Below, in pieces: positions 46,195 through 57,109 of a stretch of 64,000 nt of DNA (within the stretch, counting starts at the first letter, position 1; each line of letters starts with the position of its first letter). A program made the translations under genes and the position numbers. The notes under the pieces were generated by a model. That model saw only the letters and a list, made by a program, of their open reading frames with translations. It was not told the origin of the DNA and did no database searches. Location of the stretch: assembly GCA_011109175.1 (NCBI GenBank), contig RDEW01000005.1, forward strand, positions 1,973,267 through 2,037,266. The letters are read 5' to 3'. The stretch comes from Dicyema japonicum (Eukaryota; Dicyemida; Rhombozoa; Dicyemidae).

Positions 46195-47151
46195 ATGCAA
46201 ATCATACTGAAAGAGGTTTCCCCACTAGAGAAGGAAGTGATAAACTTAGTGATTGAAAGAAATAATAATGTTATATACAGAGAACAAAATCGAAATTCAG
46301 TACAATTACTGAATTAGTCTCAGAAAGCTCAAAGAAGGGATTATGTTGATCAGAAAGTCAATTATTAACAGTAACGTAAATGGGACATGTTGTGGCACGT
46401 GTGGTTGGACTTTTGATCCTAAATCAATGATGTACTGCTCCAAGTGTGATATTCTAATTTGCATAAAATGCTTTCATGGTATTTCCAAACCAGAAAAATC
46501 CAGAATATGCCGATGGTGCTACAATTTAATGTATCCGACTAATAGCCATATTCAGGGAGTTCAAGAAGGTCTACCAGTGGCACCACCAGTTCAAAAGTGT
46601 CTCTCTTAGGCAGCTATACTTTGGTATCAATATCTTACTTCAGTCGACGATAACCTGGTCAGCATCAATGGAAACACGGAAAGGGACAAAATCACAGAGT
46701 CATCGTTAAATACATTTTAGGGAAGAGATTTTGGAAAAATTCGCTGACAAACATCTAAAGAATACTGAAAAGGAAAAGAAAGAGGAAAAGGTCGAAGTAA
46801 TAGAAGAGGACGACATTCAAATTCCAAATACGTCTAATCGAATCGATGGGGGATTTGGCTTAAGGCTGCTATATACTATTCAGAAAATCTGATCGGAGTT
46901 CAAAATATTTTCGAATCATTCGCGGATGATGGATATCTAGTTCGAACAGCTAAAGAAAGTCTCAAAAACCACGTGTTAGTTAGCAGTCTATGTGACCTTA
47001 TCCGAAGATATTTGAACATTCCAGGTTTCCGAATAATGTAGCTATTGCAGATATTACGAAATTTAAAAGTACACGTTTCACAGCTGAACAAGTATATGAT
47101 AGTTTAAAATCGTTGGAATTTGGAAAATCAAATTTATTAAAAAATACATAA
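46195..47151 (+). CDS. Rab-effector type zinc-finger protein (FYVE_2-like)
   Basis: ATG at 46195-46197. Introns are 46300-46327 (28 nt), 46589-46609 (21), about 46699-46720 (22), 46858-46883 (26, GC-AG) and 47025-47050 (26). Together they leave 277 codons ending at TAA 47149-47151. The N-terminal helix LKEVSPLEKEVINLVIERN precedes a zinc finger with four Cys pairs: CCGTC, YCSKC, ICIKC and ICRWC. This is the Rab-binding layout of rabphilin, Noc2, melanophilin and Slp proteins. A charged linker and an all-helical C-terminus (NLIGVQNIFESFADDGYLV, LVSSLCDLIRRYLNI) follow, with no C2 domain. A Rab-GTP-binding membrane-traffic adaptor is the likely role; the exact orthologue is not clear. Confidence 0.75.
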
Positions 47152-47278
47152 ATAAAAGGTTTCAAAAAAAATAATTTTTCAAACATAATGAAAATGAATA
47201 ATTCACATATATCTCTTGCCGACTATTAATTACTCCAGAATTGTCAGACTACTTCGTGCTCGATTGAATGATGTTTCT

Positions 47279-48273
47279 CGGAGATCAAGAATTTTCTAAA
47301 ATCCAACAGACATTTTCTACCATGAAATTTAGAAAATTATGTAATTTGTATGTGTAACAAAAAGTTTCAGTGTTTTTATTGTTTAGCTATAAAGTTAAAT
47401 TTTTGGGTTAATTTTTTTAGTTTTTAGGTTAATAAAGTTAATTTTTTCACAAAAACGCCAGATCAATCGATTTAAAACTAAATCTTGCAAATGTCGATAA
47501 TACAGACGATTAAACTAACTTTAAAACATATAAACCTAAAATGATCAACAGTTGGTGTGAGAAGAGGCTCTGTGGATTCATTCGTGTCCCTACCATTCCT
47601 TCTCCAAGATAAAGTGATGAAACTGTGAGTTTGTTCCAAAATTTCCTTCATTCCACTTTTTAACTCAGAATATTACAAGTTGACGTTAACAAGATCTTTT
47701 ATTATAACTTGGACGTATTTCTGTATCTCTGAAAGCAACGAAACCACAAGTTTCAGCAAATCTTTTTGTTTTGGANCGGAGATCAAGAATTTTCTAAAAT
47801 CCGACAGACATTTTCTACCATGAAATTTAGAAAATTATGTAATTTGTATGTGTAACAAAAAGTTTCAGTGTTTTTATTGTTTAGCTATAAAGTTAAATTT
47901 TTGGGTTAATTTTTTTAGTTTTTAGGTTAATAAAGTTAATTTTTTCACAAAAACGCCAGATCAATCGATTTAAAACTAAATCTTGCAAATGTCGATAATA
48001 CAGACGATTAAACTAACTTTAAAACATATAAACCTAAAATGATCAACAGTTGGTGTGAGAAGAGGCTCTGTGGATTCATTCGTGTCCCTACCATTCCTTC
48101 TCCAAGATAAAGTGATGAAACTGTGAGTTTGTTCCAAAATTTCCTTCATTCCGCTTTTTAACTCAGAATATTACAAGTTGACGTTAACAAGATCCTTTAT
48201 TATAACTTGGACGTATTTCTGTATTTCTGAAAGCAACGAAACCACAAGTTTCAGCAAAACTCTTTGCTTTGGA
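47279..48273. repeat. Assembly overlap around N at 47776 (~497 bp)
   Basis: The longest of the N overlaps: 47279-47775 is repeated at 47777-48273 with only a handful of substitutions. Confidence 0.85.
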
Positions 48274-48404
48274 AGAGAAGAGCCATCAAAGTAATCGTTG
48301 ACTTGTGCATCTTCTTCCGAAGCACAATTTTTGTTATAAACTGAAAAATTGACGAAAAATGATTTATTTTCTGTTCGATTTAATCCCAGCGTTTGATTTT
48401 TTTG
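47967..48404 (-). CDS. Unrecognised gene, partial model
   Basis: Minus-strand frame from about 48404: ENKSFFVNFSVYNKNC, then VLLKLVVSLLSEIQKYVQVI. A 21-nt GT-AG intron (48154-48174) keeps the frame into FGMKEILEQTHSFITLSW, with a stop near 47970. Coding character and an intron of the local type support a gene. The upstream exon and start are unresolved. Its 3' part is duplicated by the N overlap. No family recognised. Confidence 0.45.
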
Positions 48405-48579
48405 AAGTGATGATTATAGGAAGCCACATCTCTGAATTGTGCGACTCCCATGTCCTCTAGTTCAGCTGTACAGTAAAAATTGCTTCTTGTTGAATGTAAA
48501 ATCTACAGAGTCATTTCTTTACTCCTGAGATACTCATTAGACAACTTAGTGACTTTTTTTAAATTAATCGGCGGAATTT

Positions 48580-49860
48580 TTTCTTGCATTTGGCAACGTT
48601 TTCCACCACCTTTCTGGAAAGATTGCGGACATTGCAATTACAGCTGGGCGTGAGAGTCAGAGGCGGATGCGAAGTGGGGGTCTATGTTATTAGGGAGTTC
48701 TTCAGGATATTATCTGAAGGTGAGGATAAAAAATTAGATCTGTGCAACGCTTTCAACTCGGTCAGAAGAGATATCATCTTTGACGTTTGCTTGAAAAGAA
48801 CGCCGAAAATATATCATTTTGTCTTCCTATCATATTCGAGTCCTTCCCTCTCTTTTTTGGAAATGAAATCATTTCTTCTGAGATGGGAGTACAGCAGGGT
48901 GACTCACTTGGTGCCTTTTTTTTCATTGGCGATCGATCATATTGTGCAAGATATTTGTAGTCTCCTCAATTTATGGTACCTCGACGATCGCATCCTCGAA
49001 AAAAACCTGAAAACTTTCTTTAAAATTAACCTCGATTTCCGAGAATTGTCGCAGAATTGGTATTGAGGTTGACACAAAACAATATTAAGTGGTTAACTTG
49101 AACATGAATGGGGAATCATTTGCCTTCTTCAGATATTGGAAGATATTGTCTCAGATGTTCGAACTACGGATTTCACCTCTCTTGATTTCCTTGGATTTTG
49201 AATAGAGGAAAATCTAATAAGGGAGTCGTTAGGTGCATAAAAACCCTTTTTTTCAACATATTGATCTTTCTGGTTAAAAATGTTGAACTTTTTATTCACA
49301 AAATCCTCCCAAAATACTTTTCAACTTCCGAAGTTACTTTTCAACTTTCAACTTCCCATCACAGCGGTGCTTAGCTGAATGCTTTTCCATCATCGTCAAT
49401 TGGTTCCCTTCTGGAACAGGACGCCATCTGGAATGGGATATTAATCCGTCTCGAGATCGACCTGTGCCATCCTAATCAATGCTGTTGTGGATCTGTTGTA
49501 AACTGCACACGCTCTCTTGTTCAGCAGAGGCCGGTTCCCGAGGCATGCAGTCATCAACGGGGTTGTGAAGCGCTCTCTTGAGGTGGCTGAATTCCCGTTT
49601 TCTCTGAAACCGGTGGGCCTGGATCGTGGAGATGGAAAGGCCCATACAGGATAATTGTCTTTTTTTTCTCTCGGGGAAATGCTTGATTTTGGATGGTCCT
49701 TTGCCTATTCAAAACTTGCTGGTTCCGCGTTGAAAACTAGGGAGGCTTCTCTGACTTTCGAGAATTTCAAGATAAAAATACGACATCCTCTCCATAAGAT
49801 TCCATGTACAGCCCACAACCCATTTTCTTCGGGCCCAAGACCGTCTCTTTCCTAAGATCG
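48580..49860 (+). mobile_element. Degenerate R2/R4-like retrotransposon
   Basis: Contains LQLGVRVRGGCEVGVYVIRE, KLDLCNAFNSVRRDIIFDV, FFSLAIDHIVQDI and NLWYLDDRIL (YxDD) on the plus strand at 48584-49066. Broken nuclease-region scraps (LKPVGLDRGDGKA near 49600) follow. Same lineage as 42670-43642. Confidence 0.8.
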
Positions 49861-50482
49861 CTTTAATCTATGATTTCGATAGTTAGCAATGAGCGTAGGG
49901 AAACCGATTGATTTAATAAGATTAATCTTGGATTCCAAGACCAACCGACGGAAGAAGCATGTTATGGACATCAGGAACAGTTGATTTAGGCGATAACTCT
50001 TATCTTTTAGTGGTTCTGGGTTCATTAAACTAAAGTCATCTCTTTTACGGATTATTTTAAGAATTAAAAAGTGCGCAGTAAATCATATTAACTATCATCC
50101 TATACATAAACTTCTGACAGGTGATCTTTAATCATGACAGGGCGAGATTCAAACCCGGATCTACATGGATCTGACACTTCCTCTGTTCAGAACTTAAGGT
50201 TTTTAATGACTCCAGAGTTCTTCATCTCAGCCATGCTCACGAGAAAGTAATTCAAAGACTACCATCCATCAATTGGTACAATAGAAGTCACCAGGAAAAA
50301 CTTCCTATCACTAAGAGGATTCCTTATAAAAACTTTGTCGATTGTCAAATTTAGAATTAATTGAGATTTTCAAATTTAGAATTAAATTATCCGTTAACCG
50401 ATTGTTTCCATTTTAAATGAATTAAAGTTGCCAAATGTACAAATTAAATAAAAACTGAAAATTCCGAAATTAAGTGCAAATC
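49861..50482. other. No gene recognised
   Basis: AT-rich upstream side of the gene at 50483. It probably holds its promoter, but no element can be named. Confidence 0.4.
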
Positions 50483-51412
50483 ATGAAGTCAACGGTTGCT
50501 GCAAATAAGAAAAAAGTTCGGAAAAAACAAGATGATTTAATCTTGGAGAGGAAAAAAAAAATTTTGGAGAAAAATGAAAAATCAGATTTAGATAAAAATG
50601 TCTTAAATCACCGCAAAACTCTGGTTAAGCAAGCTCTTCAAGAAGCCCAAAAGAAAGAGGATCCTGTGAACTTCGATAGAGAAGAAAAACTGAAAGAATT
50701 ACAGAAAGAAAGAATTGAAAGAAAAAAAATGTTACCTAAGACTACGAGTACTACTACACATAGAATAGTGTTTAACATCCATCCTCCGCACTCGAAGCCA
50801 CATCCCCCTAGGTATGATTCAAGACTAATTCTAATAGGCATTCAGTGAAAGTACTTCCTCATTTGGATGTTCCATATATTGATATTTTCGAACCAAAAAA
50901 TCCACTCGTTCGTGTGAACTATATAAGTCGTCCTTTAACTACCCTGCAGACTAGAATGATTAGTAAGCAATCAGAAACGACACAGGAAACAACAAAACCA
51001 ACTCTGACGACTACAACATCAACCATAACTGTACGAACAACTCGCCACCCAATCACCACAAAAAACAATTTTTTTGAATCCTTAGATGCTACTGAATCGA
51101 TTAGGTTCCATTAAATTTATAAATTTAGAAATAAATTCTACAGGAATGAATTTTCAACACCAAGACCATTTAAACAGTACAAACCAAGAGATTCACAAAT
51201 CATTAGAAATGAAAATGTGTATTCTTTCAAAAAACCAAAAAATCAGAAATATTCCGCGAAACTGAACCCCGGCTTATCTTTCGCTTTCGTTATCATAAGT
51301 AAAATTCTATAACAATCTCATTTAAGGTTTGATCGGAATCTTTTTAATATCAATGACTACTTACCAAAAAGTCAACCAACCATCGACATCCAACAAATCC
51401 AGTTTGCTTTAA
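50483..51412 (+). CDS. Membrane protein A: charged N-terminus, Thr-rich region, C-terminal membrane helix; unrecognised
   Basis: ATG 50483 to TAA 51410-51412. Introns 50812-50837 (26 nt), 51105-51128 (24) and 51299-51326 (28) are GT-AG and in frame, leaving 283 codons. The N-terminal ~75 residues are a Lys/Glu coiled-coil type segment (LVKQALQEAQKKEDPV; EEKLKELQKERIERKK). A Thr-rich stretch follows (TTTTSTITVRTTRHPITTK), then a basic region and a hydrophobic helix LSFAFVIISLIGIFLISM with a short Ser-rich tail. The last intron interrupts the helix codon just before LIGI, in phase 1. The gene at 54007 has the same intron position, so the two are paralogues. Function unknown; a tail-anchored or type II topology is likely. 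Confidence 0.7.
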
Positions 51413-51999
51413 GTTTTCAAACAATGAGGAATGGAATTAATTAGTCGTTAATTAATTTAAATTTTAAAATAAATTAATTAATAATTAAATGAATAAGACA
51501 ATCTGTATAATTTCAGAAAGGGAGGGAGCTTAGATGCACTACGAGAGCTTGCTCGCGACAGGCACAAGTGGAAGAGGATGACGTTTTAATTAGATTCTCA
51601 AGTTGCACATCTTTTGCGGACTCAGGGAGCAACACGGATACGAGCTGTGGGGTCTGGTAGTACGTGTCTTGTTCTGGTCTTTACTTGTGGCTTTTGGAAT
51701 AAATAATGGGCTACACTCTCTCACGTTTCAAATGTCGTTTGAGTCCTGATAGAACGAATATAAAACTAGAAACAAAAGATAAGTTATCGGCGGTAGTAAT
51801 GAAATTGGAAAATCTGAAGGTTAAGCAATTTAATCTCTTCTACACATGAAACTACTAGGGACCTTGAACGTAAAAGACGCCGAGATGATTGAAATTATTG
51901 ATTGGCTTTAGCGTAATTTATTGGGGGTAGCTTAATAAGCAGTGATATACTCTTCTAAGCTTTTTATCTTTTTGTTCAAATAGAATGATTTTTTTGGGT
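51413..51999. other. No gene recognised
   Basis: AT-rich, no supported feature. Confidence 0.4.
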
Positions 52000-52345
52000 A
52001 CTAGAACATTTGGCCGACAGACGTTTAGTATACATGTTACATTATGTAAGCATGTAGAAAAAGCCACAATTGAATCCACTATCATTTACCATAGATTATG
52101 AGCGAGCAGTGATCAATGCTATCAACAGAATTTTTCCAAATGCAAATGTGTATGGCTGCTACTTTCACTTTAAGCAGTGTTTATGGCGAAAAATACAAAA
52201 TCTAGGACTGCAGGCATGGTATAATGACCCATTAAATGAAAACTTAATTAAAAGTATTCAAGCACTGTCAATTGTTCCTGTACCTTAAGTCATTGAGAGT
52301 TTCCGAGCGCTCCTTGAAACTATAGATGACGAGACTTTACCATAA
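52000..52345 (+). mobile_element. MULE (Mutator-like) transposase fragment
   Basis: The frame FTIDYERAVINAINRIFPNA, then VYGCYFHFKQCLWRKIQNLG, is the conserved MULE transposase block with a D/E-A...N...GC-FH-Q signature. It is followed, after a frame change, by ESFRALLETIDDETLP. The rest of the element is not visible. Confidence 0.8.
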
Positions 52346-52359
52346 ACTCCCTGTTATTC

Positions 52360-52690
52360 AGTCGAAATATCTCTTTGAGTCCAGTGGGCTATCCTCACGG
52401 CATGCCAGTTCTACAAGTTGGGAGGTAGCAGAAGCGTACTCTTCATCGTATACATTCATCCCATGCTTATGTTCAATGAGCATACTTTCGACCGTTCTCT
52501 TCAGCACAACGATTGGATGTAAGTCCTCGTTGATTTTTCAATAGATAATTTACCCATATGATTCTTGAAGCATCTTGAGACAACTTCATCCCATGTCAAA
52601 ACCACTGCAATAATCTTCACTTGGCATTTATAGAGCAGCGAAAGTTCATTTGCAAGCAAAATATAATGTCCAAAAGTGGTAGTTAGATTT
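52360..52690 (-). mobile_element. Decayed Dong/R4-like endonuclease domain
   Basis: The minus strand reads ELSLLYKCQVKIIAVVLTWD and then EVVSRCFKNHMGKLSI, matching the C-terminal half of the nuclease at 37471-37975. Stops follow. Confidence 0.65.
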
Positions 52691-52699
52691 CTTTATTAC

Positions 52700-54006
52700 A
52701 TCGACTTGAAACTTTTATTAATCATGAGAATTCTGTGGTTATCTACATCGATGTCTCTGATCACCAATCAAACAAGAAATATGGTTCCCTAACCTGCCAG
52801 CATTATAATTACCGTAAATGAACTCAACCAGGCATGCCAAACTCAAAAAAATCCAGGAACTACATAAGATAATTTTAATATAAAAGCGGGCTGCACTAAC
52901 AAATCTGAAAAATGATTAGCAGTTCCGACCTTGATATGAGATGGCAAGTATTCATCAGTCAGCCTTATTCTCTGAGAGGATTTGTTGATTTCACCAAGTA
53001 AAACAACTATTCACACATAAGTCGCCATTATCCTAGCTAAAAATTTTCTGAAGTTTTAAACTTTTCAGGAAGGTATGATCCGCCCCAATGTCGTCGACTA
53101 TATTACAATCCTTTATGTGGGCTACACGCCTGGTTGCAAATGGCCACAAGTTTTACCTGCCAATTGTATTGGGGTTTCTTGATCAAACCGCTTTTTAGAA
53201 CCGAAGACGGATAATTTAATTTGTTACTCCAATCTAGATTAAAAAAACCTTCGAGGTCCAACCGCAATTGTCGAATACTCCCACAATCCCTCAAAGACAG
53301 TCGAGGACCCGGATCTCAGAAAATCTATTCAAGAAGTGAATAGATTTTGGTTAGTGTGGATGAATCATATGTCAAAATTAGTTTATACTAAAAATATCCA
53401 AAGAATCTGGAAGAGAAATTATGGAAATGATTCCAATATTTAATTTAGAATCACATTAGGCATCATCCTAGTATAGCTTCTGACAGATGATCCCACAAGT
53501 TATCTTTCAATTTTGGCCGGACGGGATTTAAACTTGTATTTTCATGGATCTGAACTTCAGTTTCCAATGTCTCCGAAGTTTGCCACCTCAAGAACATAAA
53601 AAGAAAGACACGGGCTTTTATTTACTGTGAAGATATAGACAATTCGCGTAATAGTCCACCTCAACCATCGGTTAACTTAGGAATACATCGAAACACTAAT
53701 GGACTCAAATCCAAGACTGCTTCGAACAAGGAGTTATTAAATAAATAAATGAATGATAGAATAGTTGTACTCGAAAGATTCCTTTTATGGAAATATCACA
53801 AAAATTTACTAAAAGAACCATTTTGGACAAACAGGATGACATGAATAATAAATAATAAAGCACGTGGGTATCTGATATGGCTGGATGAATTGAAGGAAAT
53901 AATTGATATTTTTGGTTAAATTTGGAAATAGTTTTTGCGTCCTCGAATTGTCAATAATGTAACTTGGCTAAAATAATAATCTAAATTGACGATAAATCAG
54001 AAAATC
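52700..54006. other. No gene recognised
   Basis: Only short frames, for example 53103-53294 on the minus strand. No family motif or splice model can be defended. Confidence 0.4.
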
Positions 54007-55314
54007 ATGTTTTCGAAGCTGTCACTCAAAAGGAAAAACCCCTCGGATGAGCAGGATCAAACTCTCTCTGGTTCCTTGCCTTTGAAAACCCTAAAACCCG
54101 TGGATTTCATGAAAAAGCCAAGTAAAAAAGATTTGCAGAATTTGTTTAAACACGTTCAAATTGCTGGAAACAATGCCAACGATGTTGTTGATTACCCAAA
54201 AGTCGATAACCTGAGGAAAATGTGGGTAATTGGTTTGAAAGAATACATAAAGAGGGAATCAGACGGGAGACACGATGATTTGAGGTCAGTGGAAGAAAAA
54301 TCAGCTGATGTTATTTTTGATTTACTACCAATGTTGGAGAATTTCGGTCAAAATCCAAATTTTAACACATTCATTGTCAGTCGAATGCCAGGAAAAGTTG
54401 GATTCGGCAGTTATGACCCTGCAAAAAGATTCGGGACCGATAGTTATGGGAATATTTTACCAGAAACTCCAATTGATGTTTTGAAACTCACCTTGGAACC
54501 CGAATTTAATCAATCATCAGACGATATTAGAAACTTCAAAAAAAAGTTGTCAAACATAAAAAGAACGAATTCTGAAAACAAGATCGGCCGAACTCCTCCA
54601 ATTCCAACTAAAAAAGTATCATCCAAGACTCAGCTACAAACAAGACAGTCAATGACCACCGTAGCACCAGATTTTACGACCGTTAGAAATATTACGACTT
54701 TAGTCATTACGAATAAAAAACCAGAAATAAAAAAGAATCTGATTCAACCAAAGTTGTCGCCAATAGGCAACAAATTGAGCCGATGCGGGATTAGAAGTAC
54801 TATTTTGTCGATATCTCTAATAATTGGTAAAATGTACAAACCAGAAATAAAAAAGAATCTGATTCAACCAAAGTTGTCGCCAATAGGCAACAAATTGAGC
54901 CGATGCGGGATTAGAAGTACTATTTTGTCGATATCTCTAATAATTGGTAAAATGTACATTTTTATATATTTAGGACTCATTGGGATTGCCTTGGTCTCAT
55001 TTTATGGGAAACAGGACCGAAAGATTATATGTAATTCTATGAAGATCCAATCTCATAGTCTCGACTTGATCGACGTCATCGACATGAAGAACCCGAATGT
55101 AAAAGGGTGGATCTCTTACAGTTCAAGAAATAATCCGTCAATCACTTATTTTGTTGGAAAGAATCAAAAGGAGTTGGGAATAATGGGAGAGGGAAGATAT
55201 TTGCTTATCAAAAAATACGATGGGAATACAATCAATGTTGAAATTCACGAATACAAGCAAAATTATAATAAAGTTTATGGAGATTACGAAGGAATCCTTA
55301 CCTGCGTTAAATAA
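54007..55314 (+). CDS. Membrane protein B: paralogue of the gene at 50483; unrecognised
   Basis: ATG 54007 (the TTG further upstream is ignored) to the stop at 55312-55314. About 230 residues of charged, mostly soluble sequence (DFMKKPSKKDLQNLFKHVQI) lead to a Thr/Val-rich strip (TTVAPDFTTVRNITTLVIT), a basic stretch and a membrane helix ILSISLIIGLIGIALVSFYG. A ~110-residue C-terminal domain (GWISYSSRNNPSITYFVGK; EGILTCVK) follows. A 27-nt intron (54947-54973) lies in the helix, phase 1, before LIGI, exactly as in the gene at 50483. If it is ignored, the false peptide KMYIFIYL appears. A 120-bp perfect tandem repeat precedes it; with one copy removed the protein has 386 residues. No family recognised. 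Confidence 0.7.
   Translation: MFSKLSLKRKNPSDEQDQTLSGSLPLKTLKPVDFMKKPSKKDLQNLFKHVQIAGNNANDVVDYPKVDNLRKMWVIGLKEYIKRESDGRHDDLRSVEEKSADVIFDLLPMLENFGQNPNFNTFIVSRMPGKVGFGSYDPAKRFGTDSYGNILPETPIDVLKLTLEPEFNQSSDDIRNFKKKLSNIKRTNSENKIGRTPPIPTKKVSSKTQLQTRQSMTTVAPDFTTVRNITTLVITNKKPEIKKNLIQPKLSPIGNKLSRCGIRSTILSISLIIGKMYKPEIKKNLIQPKLSPIGNKLSRCGIRSTILSISLIIGKMYIFIYLGLIGIALVSFYGKQDRKIICNSMKIQSHSLDLIDVIDMKNPNVKGWISYSSRNNPSITYFVGKNQKELGIMGEGRYLLIKKYDGNTINVEIHEYKQNYNKVYGDYEGILTCVK
54718..54957 (+). repeat. Perfect 120-bp tandem duplication inside membrane-protein gene B
   Basis: Two identical 120-bp units lie end to end with no N. Each contains the exon end and the first 11 nt of the 27-nt intron. Splicing from the first donor to the only acceptor (54973) would remove the second unit and keep the frame. 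Confidence 0.9.
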
Positions 55315-55419
55315 TTAGTTTAATTTTTCGATTTTTATAGTTTTTTGGATATTTCTAATTTTAAAAGTAGTTCACTTGGTTGGTTAAGTCGGTGTCACCT
55401 CTCTAATGATGCATATGTC

Positions 55420-55640
55420 CTTATCGTATTCTCAGTCTATCTATCCTATTCCGCTTACAGTTGCAATATTCAACGTCAGAGGACTTGCTTCGAAGACTAA
55501 ATAAGAGACCTTTTGGATTCCTCGGTGAACTGAGACATGCGAGGAAAAAGGTTACATTGAGAAAACCGCTAGAATGGATAGTGAAGAGCACGACACAAGC
55601 GGAACCCTAAGTATTCATATGGTTATGGGTAACACTGGAG
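55420..55640 (+). mobile_element. LINE 5' end, apurinic endonuclease start
   Basis: The frame LTVAIFNVRGLASKTK is the typical opening of a LINE endonuclease domain. A stop follows. A relative is at 61850-62080. Confidence 0.55.
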
Positions 55641-56024
55641 TGCATTTCCTAACATATTAGCTCACTAATTTCTCTGTATGTCTCCATTATAATTTCTATA
55701 TTAAGTGATGACTGAGATATTTCCCAATATGGCCGCCATGACTTAAGGTTCCTCATTTAAATAATTGTAATAGGGGACAATATGTTTTTTGATCATCGGT
55801 NATAGTGAAGAGCTCGACACATGCGGAACCCTAAGTATTCATATGGTTATGGGTAACACTGGAGTGCATTTCCTAACATATTAGCTCACTAATTTCTCTG
55901 TATGTCTCCATTATAATTTCTATATTAAGTGATGACTGAGATATTTCCCAATATGGCCGCCATGACTTAAGGTTCCTCATTTAAATAATTGTAATAGGGG
56001 ACAATATGTTTTTTGATCATCGGT
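55578..56024. repeat. Assembly overlap around N at 55801
   Basis: About 223 bp repeated across the N. Confidence 0.85.
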
Positions 56025-56089
56025 AAGGCACAGATAATGGAGATACCTAATTTCTTTAATTGGAAGTGTAGCAATCCCAAAAAAGAATA

Positions 56090-56400
56090 TACAGTAGGAC
56101 CTCTCGAATTTAAATGCTAAATAATTTATTCTAGTTAATACTTAAAATTCTAAATTTTTGATTAAAACAAGCGGATTCTAGAAATCGGCAGATTCGAGAA
56201 GTTTGACTATATTTTGCGAATTGTAAAGAAATTGACTCTACTCCTACTGCATCATCAATTTGTGTTGAAATTGATAAGTTATTAAGATGGAGATTCAACG
56301 AGATAATTTTCTTTTTCTGATTACTGATTCGACACAATACACTTGCGGTATATGACAATATAATTTTTAGCCGGAAATTCGCTAAAATTATTCTATCCAA
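56090..56400 (-). mobile_element. Probable pogo/Tigger 3' end
   Basis: The terminal sequence cagtaggacctctcgaattt at 56091 resembles pogo/Tigger inverted ends. The adjacent minus-strand frame (56131-56400) could be a transposase C-terminus but lacks a diagnostic motif. The matching inverted end was not found. Confidence 0.4.
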
Positions 56401-56758
56401 ATCATTCTCTGTTTGAAAGTCTGGGCACTATCGCAGAGAATTATTTGGAGATGATGAAATTGATTATAAAGACTGAACGTGAAGATTATCATATAGTAAG
56501 CATTTTCGGATCTGAACAGATTAAGTTCAAACAAGGTCCTTGTAACGTGAAAAAATATGTATCCAAATCTTCGATATGCTGGGATTTTAGAAATGATAAC
56601 TATTCAAATAGAAGAACTCCACCTTTAGTATATGCGAGTCTTAGAAGATGTACTGCCAGTTCAAAAATTCTCTCCAAGGATCGCAACTCTAAACCCGATA
56701 ATTACAATCAATATTTGATTCCATTCGATAATAAAAGATTTTATAGGCATATTTAATT
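56370..56758 (+). CDS. Unrecognised coding exon
   Basis: A plus-strand frame is open from about 56370 (LKLFYPNHSLFESLGTIAEN) to TAA near 56756 and ends FDNKRFYRHI. It contains HIVSIFGSEQIKFKQGPCNV and SSICWDFRNDNYSN. An ATG lies at 56451, but the frame is coding-like upstream of it, after a possible AG acceptor near 56373. No family recognised. Confidence 0.4.
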
Positions 56759-56869
56759 ATGTTTAAATTTTATAGGTAAAAATTTGCTATTTTTCGGTTT
56801 CCCTACAAATTATTAAAAGGAAGAATTAAGGGATGCTCTTACTTTTTTCTTTATTTTTGTTACGTGAGT

Positions 56870-57000
56870 CCTTTATAGACGATCCGGTTCCGCAGTGAAG
56901 TATTGAGGCATCATTTGTCAATCCAAAACATGTAGATCCGTGGAACCTTCAGCCAGAATGTACAACAGCGAGATCCGAACCAAAGTCCCTTTGACTATCC
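56870..57000 (-). repeat. SINE fragment
   Basis: Contains ccggttccgcagtgaagtat and agcgagatccgaaccaaagt (degraded B box complement). Confidence 0.6.
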
Positions 57001-57109
57001 ATTAGGATTTGTTGTATGAATATACGCTTATATTATTATTACCCGGAACACAGAGAAAGAAGTTGACAATTTAAAAAAAATATATTTTGTTTTAATTAAA
57101 AAAAATTTA

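Noticed and set aside
46699-46720. A 16-nt GT-AG intron in the Rab-effector gene
   Set aside because: A 22-nt GT-AG intron using the donor six bases upstream also restores the frame and has the normal local size, so a 16-nt intron is not needed.
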